DNA from: Mycetohabitans endofungorum
GTDB taxonomy: Bacteria > Pseudomonadota > Gammaproteobacteria > Burkholderiales > Burkholderiaceae
Direction: 5' to 3'
Assembly (NCBI RefSeq): GCF_002927045.1
Contig: NZ_PRDW01000003.1
Span: 238,243-302,242, forward strand
DNA: 64,000 bases
The notes under the pieces are model-generated. The model was given only the letters and a program-made list of their open reading frames with translations, did no database searches and was not told where the DNA came from. The position numbers were made by a program, and so were the translations under genes. Of this stretch, positions 49,355 to 59,299 are shown piece after piece (the stretch's first letter is position 1; each line of letters starts with the position of its first letter).

Positions 49355-50917
49355 TCACATCTGACCGAATTGCACGATCAACTCGGGACGACCGCCAAAA
49401 TACACGGCCGGATCGGTCCCGTACACGTCGTCATGGGAAAACGCGTACGCCCGTGCGTCGATGCCGAACGCGTGCAGCAACTTCGCGTACCAGAAGATCG
49501 GCATGCGCGGCGTATCCACGCCATCGCCCGCGCCGTTGTAGAACCGCGCCGGATCAATCCATGACACGCAGCCGTCGTCCAAGTGCATGACGCCGCGACA
49601 AATCGACATCGCGATGGCGATCGCCGCCGGATCGCTGGCCCAATGCGCGCCGTCGCCGGCCTGCGCGCCGGCGTTGCCAGCCAGCAGAAATCCCCAGTCG
49701 ATCGGGCCAACGGACGAATCCGTATTATGAAACAGCGACGGATCGCCATCGGCTGGGGAATAGTCAGGCTGCCCCCAGCGCGCGCTAGGCCGCGGCAGCG
49801 TCGGGACGCGGTACGGCACCGTGTACGCCGCATCGGTGAACAGTGACAGCGTCATGCCGTCGGGCGCGACGCGGCCGTAGAATACCCGCTTATCGGCCAG
49901 ATCCTTGCCGTAGAAGGAAAAGCGGCGATTCGGCCGCCAACACAACTCGTTCACGTAGCGATCCCAGAAGTGCGTGAAGCGCTGCGCCAAGGCCAGCCGC
50001 GTGGCATCGTCTCCCCCCCAGTCGGCGAAACGGGCCTGCTTGGGCGATAGTATCCGCGTGAGCCGGCCATCGCTCGCACTCACCCGTAGCGCCTTGAAGA
50101 TGCTCGAATTGCCGAACGGCTCCGCCGCGTCGGACACAGGAATCGAATCAAATGCGGCAATCATGTCGGCGCGCCGGTGCGGATAACCCACCACGCGCCG
50201 CGTCTCAGTGTTCGCGTCGATTGCCGAAATCGTGAAGGGCACGGACCAGAAATCCGCATTGGTCAGTTTGAAGTTCGGGTGGTCAGCAGTATGCAACTCG
50301 AACTTGTCGTACAGCACCGGATTGTCCGCGCCATTGGATGGCCCACCCGCGCCGAATGGCGGCATCGCGTCGAACCCGCGTCCGAACGCGAAATACACGC
50401 GGCCGCTGGCCAACGGCGGGATGGTCAGCGTCAGTGACTGGCCGCCGTCGCGCCGCAATGCCGACACGCTGAACGTCATCGTCGCACTGTCGAGCCGGAA
50501 ATCGGCTGCGCTTCCCGTCGGATGAAACGTGCCGCGCACCGGGTCAACATAACCGAATACGTCCGGCGCCCATGGCGCGCAGCCCAGCACGGCAACGAAT
50601 ATCTCGTCGGGCCGAAACGAAAAATGGTCAGGAAACACCAGCAGCACCGTGGTCATCGACCCGGTGCCCGTGTCGTGCGACGCGTCCTTGATGGACACCG
50701 GCAAGCGGGCGCTCTCACCGCTGCCCGAGCCGCCACCGCCCAAGCCGCCGATGGGCGTGTTGCCACCGACCAACGCGGTCGTGGCCACACCCACGCCCAC
50801 CGACGCGGCCAGCGCGCCGAGCTGCACAACGGAACGGCGCTTGCGATCGACGCGGCCGGCTGGACTGGCAACCTGAGTGCCGGCTTTCCGATGCCGTCCT
50901 TTTGAGGAGAAAACCAT
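49355..50917 (-). CDS. Secreted GH64-type beta-1,3-glucanase
   Basis: A 520-residue protein resembling glycoside hydrolase family 64, thaumatin-like beta-1,3-glucanases, which cut laminarin and fungal wall glucan. Family-like stretches are VFPDHFSFRPDEIFVAVLG, SGRVYFAFGRGFD and PNFKLTNADFWSVPFTI. The N-terminus has a twin-arginine-like signal (RKRRSVVQLGAL then a hydrophobic alanine/valine stretch, residues 25-50), pointing to Tat export. The catalytic glutamate/aspartate pair was not mapped. It is divergent from ilvA. Confidence 0.75.
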   Translation of the reverse strand: MVFSSKGRHRKAGTQVASPAGRVDRKRRSVVQLGALAASVGVGVATTALVGGNTPIGGLGGGGSGSGESARLPVSIKDASHDTGTGSMTTVLLVFPDHFSFRPDEIFVAVLGCAPWAPDVFGYVDPVRGTFHPTGSAADFRLDSATMTFSVSALRRDGGQSLTLTIPPLASGRVYFAFGRGFDAMPPFGAGGPSNGADNPVLYDKFELHTADHPNFKLTNADFWSVPFTISAIDANTETRRVVGYPHRRADMIAAFDSIPVSDAAEPFGNSSIFKALRVSASDGRLTRILSPKQARFADWGGDDATRLALAQRFTHFWDRYVNELCWRPNRRFSFYGKDLADKRVFYGRVAPDGMTLSLFTDAAYTVPYRVPTLPRPSARWGQPDYSPADGDPSLFHNTDSSVGPIDWGFLLAGNAGAQAGDGAHWASDPAAIAIAMSICRGVMHLDDGCVSWIDPARFYNGAGDGVDTPRMPIFWYAKLLHAFGIDARAYAFSHDDVYGTDPAVYFGGRPELIVQFGQM

Positions 50918-51201
50918 TCGACCCTATGAATTGGTGCATCCGGGGCGGCCACGCCGCCGGATGCGGCTCGCCGCGCCACCCGCATCTTGTAGTGCATTCG
51001 GAGCGCGCCATGTCAGCTTATTGCGGCCATGCGTTCGACATTGTCCGTTTGAGCAATGTCTCAGCTAAGCGAGGCCACTTCACGGATCTCCAATCGGCCG
51101 TTGCGGCACCAAATGCACGCCTACACACGAACGCGGCGCCGGATGGCGCTATGATTGATCCTTTTCCCGCCGTTTCAGATCCATACCCTTTGCAGATTGC
51201 C

Positions 51202-52725
51202 ATGTCCTCGCCCGATTACCTGAAGAAAATCCTGACTGCCCGCGTCTACGACGTGGCGCGGGAAACCGAACTCGAACACGCACGCAACCTGTCGGCTCGA
51301 ATTCGGAATGCGATTTATCTGAAGCGCGAGGACAATCAGCCGGTCTTCTCGTTTAAGTTGCGCGGCGCATACAACAGGATGGCGCAATTGCCGCGCGACG
51401 CGCTGGCGCGCGGCGTGGTGACCGCGTCAGCCGGCAACCATGCACAAGGGGTCGCCTATTCGGCGGCCCGACTCGGCTGCAAGGCGGTCATCGCGATGCC
51501 GATCACTGCGCCGCAGGTCAAGATCGATGCGGTGCGCGCGCACGGTGGCCCGACGGTGGAGGTCGTGTTGCACGGCGAATCGTATTCCGATACCTACACG
51601 CATGCGCTGCAGATCCAGCAGCAGCACGGGCTGACGTTTGTCCATCCGTTCGACGATCCGGACGTGATCGCGGGCCAGGGCACCGTCGCAATGGAAATCC
51701 TGCGCCAGTATCAGGGTCAGATCGACGCGATCTTCGTGCCGATCGGCGGCGGTGGCCTGATCGCCGGCGTCGCGGCATACGTCAAGGCACTTCGCCCGGA
51801 GATCAAGATCATCGGCGTACAAACCGACGATTCATGCGCGATGGCGCGCTCGATCGCAAAAGGCGAGCGCGTCACGCTCAGCGAAGTCGGCCTGTTTAGC
51901 GATGGCACGGCGGTCAAGCTCGTCGGCGAAGAGACATTTCGGCTCGTGCAGCAATACGTCGACGGTTTCGTGACCGTGGACACCGACGCGCTGTGCGCGG
52001 CGATCAAGGACGTTTTTCAGGACACGCGCAGCGTGTTGGAACCGGCCGGCGCGCTGGCCGTGGCCGGCGCCAAGGCCTATGCCGAACGCGAAAAGTCGGA
52101 GGGCCGCACGTTTGTTGCGATCACCTCGGGCGCGAACATGAACTTCGACCGGATGCGTTTCGTTGCGGAACACGCCGAGGTGGGTGAAGCACGCGAAGCG
52201 GTGTTCGCAGCAACGATCCCTGAGGAGCGCGGCAGCTTCAGGCGCTTCTGCGAGTTGATCGGCGCGCGCAACGTCACCGAGTTCAACTATCGGATCGCCG
52301 ACGCTGAACAGGCGCACATTTTCGTCGGCCTGCAGATCCAGCGTCGCGACGAGTCGCAGCTGATTGCCCAGACCTTCGAGAAACATGGCTTTGCGATCGT
52401 CAATCTAACCAACGACGAGCTATCCAAGCAGCACGTGCGGTACATGGTCGGCGGCCACTCACCGCTGGCCCGCGATGAGCGCCTGTACCGATTCGCGTTC
52501 CCGGAACGCCCGGGCGCGCTGATGAAGTTCCTGTCGTCGATGGCGCCCGACTGGAATATCAGTCTGTTCCATTACCGCAATGGCGGCGCGGACTACAGCT
52601 CGATCCTGGTGGGCCTGCAAGTGCCGATGGACGAAGAGGCCCAATTCCAGCAGTTCCTGGCGGCGCTGGGGTATCCACATTGGGACGAAACGGCCAACCC
52701 AGCGTACAAATTGTTCCTCGCTTAA
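51202..52725 (+). CDS. ilvA: Threonine dehydratase (biosynthetic)
   Basis: A 507-residue PLP enzyme making 2-oxobutanoate for isoleucine synthesis. The PLP lysine is K52 in [11 protein letters not shown]; the phosphate-binding glycine loop is [10 protein letters not shown]. Two C-terminal ACT-like domains (about 325-410 and 420-505) make it the feedback-inhibited biosynthetic form. ATG 51202 gives the family start; an in-frame ATG at 51151 would add 17 residues. Confidence 0.96.
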   Translation: MSSPDYLKKILTARVYDVARETELEHARNLSARIRNAIYLKREDNQPVFSFKLRGAYNRMAQLPRDALARGVVTASAGNHAQGVAYSAARLGCKAVIAMPITAPQVKIDAVRAHGGPTVEVVLHGESYSDTYTHALQIQQQHGLTFVHPFDDPDVIAGQGTVAMEILRQYQGQIDAIFVPIGGGGLIAGVAAYVKALRPEIKIIGVQTDDSCAMARSIAKGERVTLSEVGLFSDGTAVKLVGEETFRLVQQYVDGFVTVDTDALCAAIKDVFQDTRSVLEPAGALAVAGAKAYAEREKSEGRTFVAITSGANMNFDRMRFVAEHAEVGEAREAVFAATIPEERGSFRRFCELIGARNVTEFNYRIADAEQAHIFVGLQIQRRDESQLIAQTFEKHGFAIVNLTNDELSKQHVRYMVGGHSPLARDERLYRFAFPERPGALMKFLSSMAPDWNISLFHYRNGGADYSSILVGLQVPMDEEAQFQQFLAALGYPHWDETANPAYKLFLA

Positions 52726-52739
52726 GTTCGAGCCGCAAC

Positions 52740-53564
52740 ATGACACCCGACCAATCCCCTTTGGGCAAGCCGGTAGGCTATGCCCAGCAGTATGACCCAA
52801 CGCTGTTGTTCCCGATCGAGCGCCGGCAAGGCCGCGACGCGATCGGCGTGCCGGCAGTGCTGCCGTTTTTCGGCACCGATATCTGGAACGCGTACGAGCT
52901 TTCCTGGCTAAACGAGCGCGGCAAGCCGCAGATCGCGCTGGCCACGTTCCACGTGCCGGCGGAATCGCCCAACATTATCGAATCCAAATCGTTCAAGTTG
53001 TATCTGGGGTCGTTCGCGCAGACACGTATTGCGTCGATCGACACGTTGCGCGAGACCATCCACCGCGACGTCTGCGCATGCGCGGGCGCGAACGTGTCGG
53101 TACGGCTCACGCCGCCGGCCGAGTTCGCGACGCTGGCGCTAGATGAGCTTGCGGGAACGTCGCTGGACCGGCTGGATCTGGACACGGATAGCTACACACC
53201 CGACCCGTCACTGTTGAGCGCGGACACGAACCAAGCGCCTGTCGATGAAACGGTGTTTTCGAATCTGCTCAAGTCCAATTGCCCGGTGACCGGGCAGCCG
53301 GACTGGGGCAGCATCCAAATCCGGTATGTCGGCCCGCCGATCGACCATGCCGGCCTATTGCGCTACATCGTGTCGTACCGCGACCACACTGGGTTTCATG
53401 AGCAATGCGTGGAGCGCATCTTCATCGACATCCAACGTGTGTGCAAGCCGATCAAGCTGGCGGTCTATGCACGCTATACGCGACGCGGCGGGCTGGACAT
53501 CAACCCGTTTCGCACCAATTTCAACCTGCCGTTGCCGGACAATGCGCGAACTGCGCGCCAATAA
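52740..53564 (+). CDS. queF: NADPH-dependent 7-cyano-7-deazaguanine reductase
   Basis: A 274-residue enzyme of queuosine synthesis reducing preQ0 to preQ1. It is the long, two-module QueF type. The catalytic cysteine is C181 and the aspartate D188 in [12 protein letters not shown]; the QueF motif [12 protein letters not shown] occurs near residue 81. It starts 14 bases after ilvA. Confidence 0.97.
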   Translation: MTPDQSPLGKPVGYAQQYDPTLLFPIERRQGRDAIGVPAVLPFFGTDIWNAYELSWLNERGKPQIALATFHVPAESPNIIESKSFKLYLGSFAQTRIASIDTLRETIHRDVCACAGANVSVRLTPPAEFATLALDELAGTSLDRLDLDTDSYTPDPSLLSADTNQAPVDETVFSNLLKSNCPVTGQPDWGSIQIRYVGPPIDHAGLLRYIVSYRDHTGFHEQCVERIFIDIQRVCKPIKLAVYARYTRRGGLDINPFRTNFNLPLPDNARTARQ

Positions 53565-53585
53565 GCCGTGTGGCCGTGTCCCATC

Positions 53586-53765
53586 ATGATGCATCGCATG
53601 TACGCCTATGCAGGCTGTGCATGCTGCGCAAAAAAGTGTACGACATCGAAGCAGTGCCGTTCACGCGAGCAGGTACGCCACAGAAGTTGCGCCGGTCACG
53701 CGGGTTGCGCAAACCATGCGGGTCGTGCAAGTCACGGCGCGGTGCCGGCAATGAATACTGTTTAA
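53586..53765 (+). CDS. Possible small Cys-rich ORF
   Basis: A 59-codon frame between queF and yaeQ, starting ATGATG, with about eight cysteines and five or six histidines, and a GCATGY-rich DNA sequence. I recognise no family and see no ribosome binding site I trust. It may be chance coding in a 204-base spacer. Confidence 0.2.
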   Translation: MMHRMYAYAGCACCAKKCTTSKQCRSREQVRHRSCAGHAGCANHAGRASHGAVPAMNTV

Positions 53766-53768
53766 CCG

Positions 53769-54314
53769 ATGGCGCTGAAATCAACAATCTACAAAGCCGA
53801 ACTGCAGATCGCCGACATGGACCGTCATTACTATGCGGACCATTCACTGACGCTGGCCCGGCATCCGTCCGAAACCGATGAACGGATGATGGTGCGCCTG
53901 CTGGCGTTCGCACTGTATGCGCATGAGCGGCTTGAATTCTGCAAGGGACTGTCCGACACCGACGAGCCGGACCTGTGGCAAAAGGATTTGACTGGCGCAG
54001 TGCACCGATGGATCGAAGTCGGCCAACCGGACGAGCGGCGCATCGCGAAAGCGAGCGCGCGGGCAGACGACGTGGTCGTGCTCGCATACGCGGGACGCAC
54101 ATCCCGGATCTGGTGGGATGTGATCCAGGGCAAGGTCGCGCGACTGCGCAATGTCACCGTATTAAGCCTTGCCGAGGGCGTCGCACCGGCGCTCGCGACG
54201 CTGGCCGAACGCACGATGCGGCTGCAATGCACGGTCCAGGACGGCGACGTATGGCTGGGCAGCGCTGTCCATCAGCCGGTGCAGGTCGAGATGGCGCGCT
54301 GGCTGCCCGCCTAG
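53769..54314 (+). CDS. yaeQ: YaeQ family protein
   Basis: A 181-residue protein of the YaeQ family, which has a PD-(D/E)XK nuclease-like fold of unknown function. Landmarks: MALKSTIYKAELQIADMDRH, HPSETDERMMVRLLAFAL, PDLWQKDLTG and WIEVGQPDERRI. It sits in the conserved ilvA-queF-yaeQ order. Confidence 0.93.
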   Translation: MALKSTIYKAELQIADMDRHYYADHSLTLARHPSETDERMMVRLLAFALYAHERLEFCKGLSDTDEPDLWQKDLTGAVHRWIEVGQPDERRIAKASARADDVVVLAYAGRTSRIWWDVIQGKVARLRNVTVLSLAEGVAPALATLAERTMRLQCTVQDGDVWLGSAVHQPVQVEMARWLPA

Positions 54315-54318
54315 GACA

Positions 54319-54550
54319 CGCAGGTTGCTGCCAGCACCGCAACTATGGGCGTACGTGTAATCGGTGCCCGAAGCGGACCGCGCGATCGTCGCGCTCGGCA
54401 AGCGCGACGCGGCGTTCGACGCCGACCTGCCGGTGCCGGCACACCACTACCGGCCGGCCGACGGCACGCGCCAGGTGAGCGCCGAGACGCAACTTGCTGA
54501 TGGTCAATGACGCGTATGATGTGATCGAGATCATCGAAACGTTCTTTTAG
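54319..54550 (+). pseudogene. C-terminal remnant of a D-serine/amino-acid deaminase
   Basis: Short stretches match the end of the alanine-racemase-like D-serine deaminase family. LWAYV, a stop codon (TAA at 54358), then VPEADRAIVALGKRDAAFDA and LPVPAHHYRPADG in the same frame. After a deletion with frame change near 54490, NDAYDVIEIIETFF and a stop at 54550. The metal-binding HPCTTFDKW-type segment between is gone. Only about 70 codons of the gene remain. Confidence 0.75.
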
Positions 54551-55078
54551 TCATTCGATGGCGGGCACGTCGCCGTGCTCGGCCGGGACCGGCAGCTCGC
54601 CATGCGTCACGCAACGCTCGATGTCCTTGAGCGCTTCCTCGAGCGCATGCAATGCATCGTCGGACAGTGCCCCGAGCGCACTTGCAAGAAACGCGTTGCG
54701 GCGCGGTAGCCCGCGCTCGACTGCCTGACGCCCTGCGTCCGTCAGCACGACATTGGTTAACCGGTTGTCCCGCTCGTCCGTACTGCGGGCGATCCACCCG
54801 AGGCTTTCAAGCTGCTTTAACTGCCGAGTCAACGCGCCCGGATCGATGCTGAGCCGTTCCACAAGCCGCTTTTGCGGCAGGCTCGGTCCGCCGTGCGACT
54901 TATCGTCGCGGCCAGCCGCCTGCGCGCCCGGCTCGACAAGCCGCGCGTGGTCGTAGAGTGCCAGCAGGATCCGCCAGCGGGGCAACGGCAAACCGACACG
55001 CGATTCGAACGCGGTCATGAATGCACGGTAAGTTCGGCCAAATTGTTGAAATATCGCGATTCGCTCTTGCAGTTCCAC
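54551..55078 (-). CDS. MarR-family regulator
   Basis: A 175-residue winged-helix repressor. The wing region is RLSIDPGALTRQLKQLESLG and STDERDNRLTNVVLTDAGRQA. It follows the drug-efflux gene by three bases and is probably in its operon, controlling it. An insertion of about 15 residues (VEPGAQAAGRDDKSHGG, residues 48-64) is unusual between helices. Its stop is adjacent to the deaminase remnant. Confidence 0.9.
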   Translation of the reverse strand: MELQERIAIFQQFGRTYRAFMTAFESRVGLPLPRWRILLALYDHARLVEPGAQAAGRDDKSHGGPSLPQKRLVERLSIDPGALTRQLKQLESLGWIARSTDERDNRLTNVVLTDAGRQAVERGLPRRNAFLASALGALSDDALHALEEALKDIERCVTHGELPVPAEHGDVPAIE

Positions 55079-55081
55079 GGC

Positions 55082-56680
55082 CTACTCCGTCATTGTCGGC
55101 TCATGCTTGGCGGAGCGCGCCAGCTGGATGGGTGGCACGCGCCGGGCGTGCCACACCGCCCATACTGCGACAAGCGCAGCAAGCGCGACGCCCAGGTGGA
55201 TCGCCCCCACCAATGCCTCGCGCGCGCCCTCCAGGAGCGCGACACCATCGTGCCCGGCCGCGCCGACCTGCTGAACCAGCTTCTGCTGAGCTTGCCGGTT
55301 GATCAGCACTTGTGGATCGCCGAACGCGTCGAACCAGGCGCCGGCGTGGCTGCGCGCAAGCGTATCGCGCACGCCACTCGCATACCAATGGGACACCAAT
55401 GTTCCGGTCACTGCGGTGCCGAGCATGCCGCCGATCATGCGCAATGACTGCAGCAACGCCGTGACAATCCCCAGATGCTCGCGACTGGCGCTTTGCTGCG
55501 CGAATACCGTCAAGTTCGGCGTCACAAAGCCCAGCCCGAGTCCGCCGAGCGCCATGCACACCATCAGCCACGCCTGCGGCATCGCCCGCGTGGACACCGC
55601 CACGCCCACACACGACAATGCAAGCAGCGCAAAGCCAACGTGCAGCAGCGCATTGGGATGACGGATCCGCGTCACAATGCGCCCGTTCAGGATGCTGCCC
55701 AGCGTAATGCAGACCACCAGCGGCGTGACGACGATGCCCGCATCGCGGGGCGACAGACCGAAACCGCCCTGGAGCATCAACGGTGCATAGAACAGCAGCG
55801 AGAACATTGAGAAGCCCACCAACAGCGACAACGCAAATAGCACGGACAAGCTTTGATGCCCGAACATGTCGATGGGCAGCATCGGCTGCGCTACGTGCCG
55901 CTCCCACTTCCATAGTCCCACCGCGCACAGCGCGCTGAGCACGAGCAGCGCGCCAGTGCCGCACGTCAAGCCGTGCCTGGGCAACAACTCAACGAATAGT
56001 TGCAAGCCACATAGCGACGCCGCGATCAACACCGCGCCAAGCCAATCCAGCCGCATCCGACCCTGGCGCTGCGCCTGCCGCAAATGCGGCAAGCAACGCC
56101 AGACAAAGAACAGCGACAATAATCCGATTGGCAGATTCACGTAGAACACCGAGCGCCATCCGCAATACTGCGTTAGGAATCCGCCGAGCGACGGGCCGAC
56201 CGCATTCGCGATGCCGTACGCCGAACTCATCATCACTTGCCAACGCAACCGGACGTGAGCATCGGGGAACAAATCCGGAATACAGGCGAACGCCGTGCCA
56301 ACCAGCATGCCACCGCCCACACCCTGCAAGGTGCGCGCGAGCACGAGAAACAGCATGTCGTGCGCGAGCCCGCACAGCGCCGAGGCCGCCGTGAACAGAA
56401 TGATGGATGCAATGACAAACGGCTTGCGGCCGTAGTAGTCACCCAGCCGCCCGAAAATCGGCACGGTAATCACCGACGCCAACAAGTACACGGTAGCGAC
56501 CCACGCGTACAGGTCAAAGCCTTTAAGGTCTGCCACGATGGTGGGCAGCGCGGTACCCACCACGGTCTGGTCGAGCGCGACAAGCATCGTCACAAACGAG
56601 AGGCCCAGCATCGCAAGCAGCGATTCGCGAAACGGCAGTACCTGCCCGCTCGAATGTTGAGCGGAAGAGTCGAATGGCAT
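55082..56680 (-). CDS. DHA2-family multidrug efflux MFS transporter
   Basis: A 532-residue, 14-helix drug:proton antiporter. Motif C-like and TM1 element LDQTVVGTALPTIVADL, motif A GRLGDYYGRKPF and the RTLQGVGGGML segment are present. Transcribed ahead of marR. A -10 TATAAT and a TCAATTGA palindrome lie in the 130-base gap to the divergent ecsC-like gene. Substrate is not predictable. Confidence 0.93.
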   Translation of the reverse strand: MPFDSSAQHSSGQVLPFRESLLAMLGLSFVTMLVALDQTVVGTALPTIVADLKGFDLYAWVATVYLLASVITVPIFGRLGDYYGRKPFVIASIILFTAASALCGLAHDMLFLVLARTLQGVGGGMLVGTAFACIPDLFPDAHVRLRWQVMMSSAYGIANAVGPSLGGFLTQYCGWRSVFYVNLPIGLLSLFFVWRCLPHLRQAQRQGRMRLDWLGAVLIAASLCGLQLFVELLPRHGLTCGTGALLVLSALCAVGLWKWERHVAQPMLPIDMFGHQSLSVLFALSLLVGFSMFSLLFYAPLMLQGGFGLSPRDAGIVVTPLVVCITLGSILNGRIVTRIRHPNALLHVGFALLALSCVGVAVSTRAMPQAWLMVCMALGGLGLGFVTPNLTVFAQQSASREHLGIVTALLQSLRMIGGMLGTAVTGTLVSHWYASGVRDTLARSHAGAWFDAFGDPQVLINRQAQQKLVQQVGAAGHDGVALLEGAREALVGAIHLGVALAALVAVWAVWHARRVPPIQLARSAKHEPTMTE

Positions 56681-56700
56681 CTTTGCGTATACAATAATTG

Positions 56701-56724
56701 CCTTATCAATTGATTGAAATTATA
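56701..56724 (-). promoter_or_regulatory. Promoter and likely MarR operator of the efflux operon
   Basis: On the minus strand TATAAT (56724-56719) is followed after five bases by the palindrome TCAATTGA (56713-56706) within TCAATCAATTGATAAGG. A repressor bound here would block initiation of the MFS-marR operon. The -35 is weak. Confidence 0.55.
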
Positions 56725-56807
56725 GCAAGGAAAGCCGCTCTAACGAATTCAGACGGACGGCCACGGCCGTCCTCGAATCGTCTTTTTGTGTTCCGGAGTT
56801 CAATGCG

Positions 56808-57725
56808 ATGTCAAATGCGCTCATTGCCCCATCGAATGCGACCATGCGCGATGCCGACCTGAAGGCGTTGCACAGCGCCAGGCAACTGTTGGAGCGCCCC
56901 GGCCTAGCGATCAAGCTGACCGGCTTGATCGGCGCGCCGTTCGAGGCATTGCTGTCGCGCCTGCCGGCCGGCGCCAACGATAAAGTGCTCGATGCGACGC
57001 ATATCGCGCTGCGCCGATGCCTGCGCGCTGCGCTGCACAGCCTTGGCCACCGCGACAGCGCGTTGCCGCTGTCCACCGAATACGATCCGGCGATGGCCGA
57101 TGCACAGGCACGACCCGCCACGCTCGAGGCGATTGCGGCCCCGCGGCCGCGCAACTGGCTACATAAAGTCGCGGTGGCAACCACGGGTGCGGCCGGCGGC
57201 GCATTCGGGCTCGTCGCACTGCCGATCGAGTTGCCCGTCACGACGACCTTGATGTTCCGCTCGATCTGCGACATCGCTCGGAGCGAGGGCGAGGATCTAT
57301 CCACACTCGACGTGCAACTCGAATGCTTGTCGGTGCTTGCCATGGGCCACACCGCAATTGGGCCAGGCCGCGCAGAGATGGGCTACTTCTTCGTTCGAGG
57401 CGCGCTCGCGCAAGCGGTATCGAAGGCCTCCTCCGACGTCGCGGCCAAAGGTTTCGCGCATGGCATGGCTGCTCAGGCGTCCACTGCATTGGCCCGGTTG
57501 ATCAATGCCGTCGCCGCGCGCTTTTCGGTCCAGGTCGGCGAGCAACTTGCCGCCAAATCCGTGCCGGCGCTGGGCGCGGTGCTTGGCGCGCTGGTCAACG
57601 CGGCATTCATCGAGCATTTCCAGAACATGGCCCACGCGCACTTCACGATGCGCCGGCTGGAGCGACGCTATGGGAAGCCGGCGGTGCGGGCCGCGTATGA
57701 TGCGATCGCGCCGCACGCGCCATGA
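56808..57725 (+). CDS. EcsC-family protein
   Basis: A 305-residue protein of the EcsC family, function unknown. The Gly-rich hydrophobic stretch TTGAAGGAFGLVALPIELPV (about 125-144) and SKASSDVAAKGFAHGMAAQAS suggest membrane association. Divergent from the efflux operon and convergent with the esterase gene. Confidence 0.88.
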   Translation: MSNALIAPSNATMRDADLKALHSARQLLERPGLAIKLTGLIGAPFEALLSRLPAGANDKVLDATHIALRRCLRAALHSLGHRDSALPLSTEYDPAMADAQARPATLEAIAAPRPRNWLHKVAVATTGAAGGAFGLVALPIELPVTTTLMFRSICDIARSEGEDLSTLDVQLECLSVLAMGHTAIGPGRAEMGYFFVRGALAQAVSKASSDVAAKGFAHGMAAQASTALARLINAVAARFSVQVGEQLAAKSVPALGAVLGALVNAAFIEHFQNMAHAHFTMRRLERRYGKPAVRAAYDAIAPHAP

Positions 57726-57747
57726 CGGGGGGACAACGCGCGCCGCG

Positions 57748-58662
57748 TCACGCCGCAACGCGCGTCACGAACTGTGCCGCCTCCCGCAGTGCGCGTCGCC
57801 CCTCCGGGAGAAACGGCGCATAGATCTGCCACACATGCGGCATGTCCGGCCATATCCGAAACTGCGTCGACACGCCGGCCATGCGCGCATTGTGCGCGAC
57901 GCGCACCGCGTCATCGAGCAGCACCTCGGTGCTGCCTACCTGGATGAACAGCGGCGGCAACCCACGCAAATCTGCGTAGACGGGGGAAACCAGCGGATGG
58001 TCCGGCGACGCGTCGCCGAGGTACAGCTTCGCCGCGCGGCCGATCACCGGCCCCGCAAACATCGGGTCCTGTCCATGATTGGAGACGATCGACGCACCGG
58101 ATGCAGCCAGGTCAGTCCATGGCGAGAACAGCACGGCCCCGGCCGGCAGCGGCTCACCCGCATCGCGCAGCGCGACCAGCGTTGCCAGCGCGAGGCCGCC
58201 CCCGGCTGAATCGCCGGCGATCACGATGGATCTGGGCGCGTGCCATGCAAGCAACGCGCGGTAAGCCGCGAGCGCGTCGTGCAGCGCGGCCGGAAACGGA
58301 TGCTCGGGGGCGAGCCGGTAGTCCAACGCGAACAACGCAGCCCGCGCCCGTGCCGCCAGCTCGAAAGTGATCGTGCGATGCGTGCGCGGCGAACAGAAGT
58401 AGTAGCCGCCGCCGTGCAAATAGACGATCAGCGGGCGACCGCGGTCCGGCGCCGGCGGCTCAGGCTCGAGCCATTCGCCGGCCAATGGCGCGCACTCGCT
58501 GGCATAGCGCTCACGCAGTCGAAATCCAGCCGGCACCCTCGGTGTCCACAGACACTTGTCGGCCCGCGCACGCACGCGGTTCACGCTGATATTCGGCAGT
58601 TCGGTATAGGGCCGAAAATACCGGCGCAGCCCCCATGACACGACGACGCGTTGCCAACTCAC
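57748..58662 (-). CDS. Alpha/beta hydrolase (HSL-type esterase)
   Basis: A 304-residue esterase of the hormone-sensitive lipase family. The oxyanion-hole motif is YLHGGGYYF, the nucleophile serine is in GDSAGGGLA, the acid in the DDAVRVAHNA region and the histidine in DMPHVWQIY. No signal peptide, so a cytoplasmic esterase is likely. Substrate unknown. Confidence 0.93.
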   Translation of the reverse strand: MSWQRVVVSWGLRRYFRPYTELPNISVNRVRARADKCLWTPRVPAGFRLRERYASECAPLAGEWLEPEPPAPDRGRPLIVYLHGGGYYFCSPRTHRTITFELAARARAALFALDYRLAPEHPFPAALHDALAAYRALLAWHAPRSIVIAGDSAGGGLALATLVALRDAGEPLPAGAVLFSPWTDLAASGASIVSNHGQDPMFAGPVIGRAAKLYLGDASPDHPLVSPVYADLRGLPPLFIQVGSTEVLLDDAVRVAHNARMAGVSTQFRIWPDMPHVWQIYAPFLPEGRRALREAAQFVTRVAA

Positions 58663-58765
58663 CGCAGCTCCCTTTACGTGTGGGTTCCATCATAACGGCG
58701 TGGCAGTGCCAGCGCGTGGGCAAACGACGTTAGCGCGCGCCCGCAATGCCCGCGGCGACCCGGTG

Positions 58766-59203
58766 TCAGTTGGTCCGCAGCACCTGTCCGCGAATCTCGC
58801 CGCCCGGGTTCTGCGCGGTATGGACGTTGAAGTACCATTTGCCGGCCAGCAATTCGCCCGCCTGGTCGTCGTTCAGCATCGCATGGCCAAGGATCGGGCT
58901 GGCCAGCGCATGCTTGTCGACCGGCACCTGGATGCCGGCATTTTGGCCGACCGGTGCGGGCCCGTGGAAGTGCGCGGCACTCGCCGGACCGGACAGGTCA
59001 GCGTAGGCGGCAGTCCATTGCAGGACCCGCGACGACGTGTCATACGTCGCGTCGAGCGTGCCGTGTCCCCGGCTCGTCTTCGGCGGCACCTCGCTCGATG
59101 GCTGAAGATCGGCCTTGAAAGTCACGGTGTCGGCATATACGAGGCTGGAACCGGCAACGCCCAGCAGGGTGGCAACGGTGGCGAACAGACGGGTCATGGT
59201 CAT
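58766..59203 (-). CDS. CHRD domain secreted protein
   Basis: A 145-residue protein with a Sec signal peptide (residues 1-24, ending SLVYA) and a CHRD domain. Landmarks: EVPPKTSRGHGTLDATYD, AAHFHGPAPVGQNAGIQV and WYFNVHTAQNPGGEIRGQV. The two histidine-containing motifs may bind metal. Function unknown. Confidence 0.92.
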   Translation of the reverse strand: MTMTRLFATVATLLGVAGSSLVYADTVTFKADLQPSSEVPPKTSRGHGTLDATYDTSSRVLQWTAAYADLSGPASAAHFHGPAPVGQNAGIQVPVDKHALASPILGHAMLNDDQAGELLAGKWYFNVHTAQNPGGEIRGQVLRTN

Positions 59204-59299
59204 TTTCGTCTCTGGACGGGTTACGCGCTCCTGCTCGGGTCCGCACTGCTCGGACCCGCAGCGCCCCCCATACTAACGGAAATCGCCCCGTGCGGCTGA

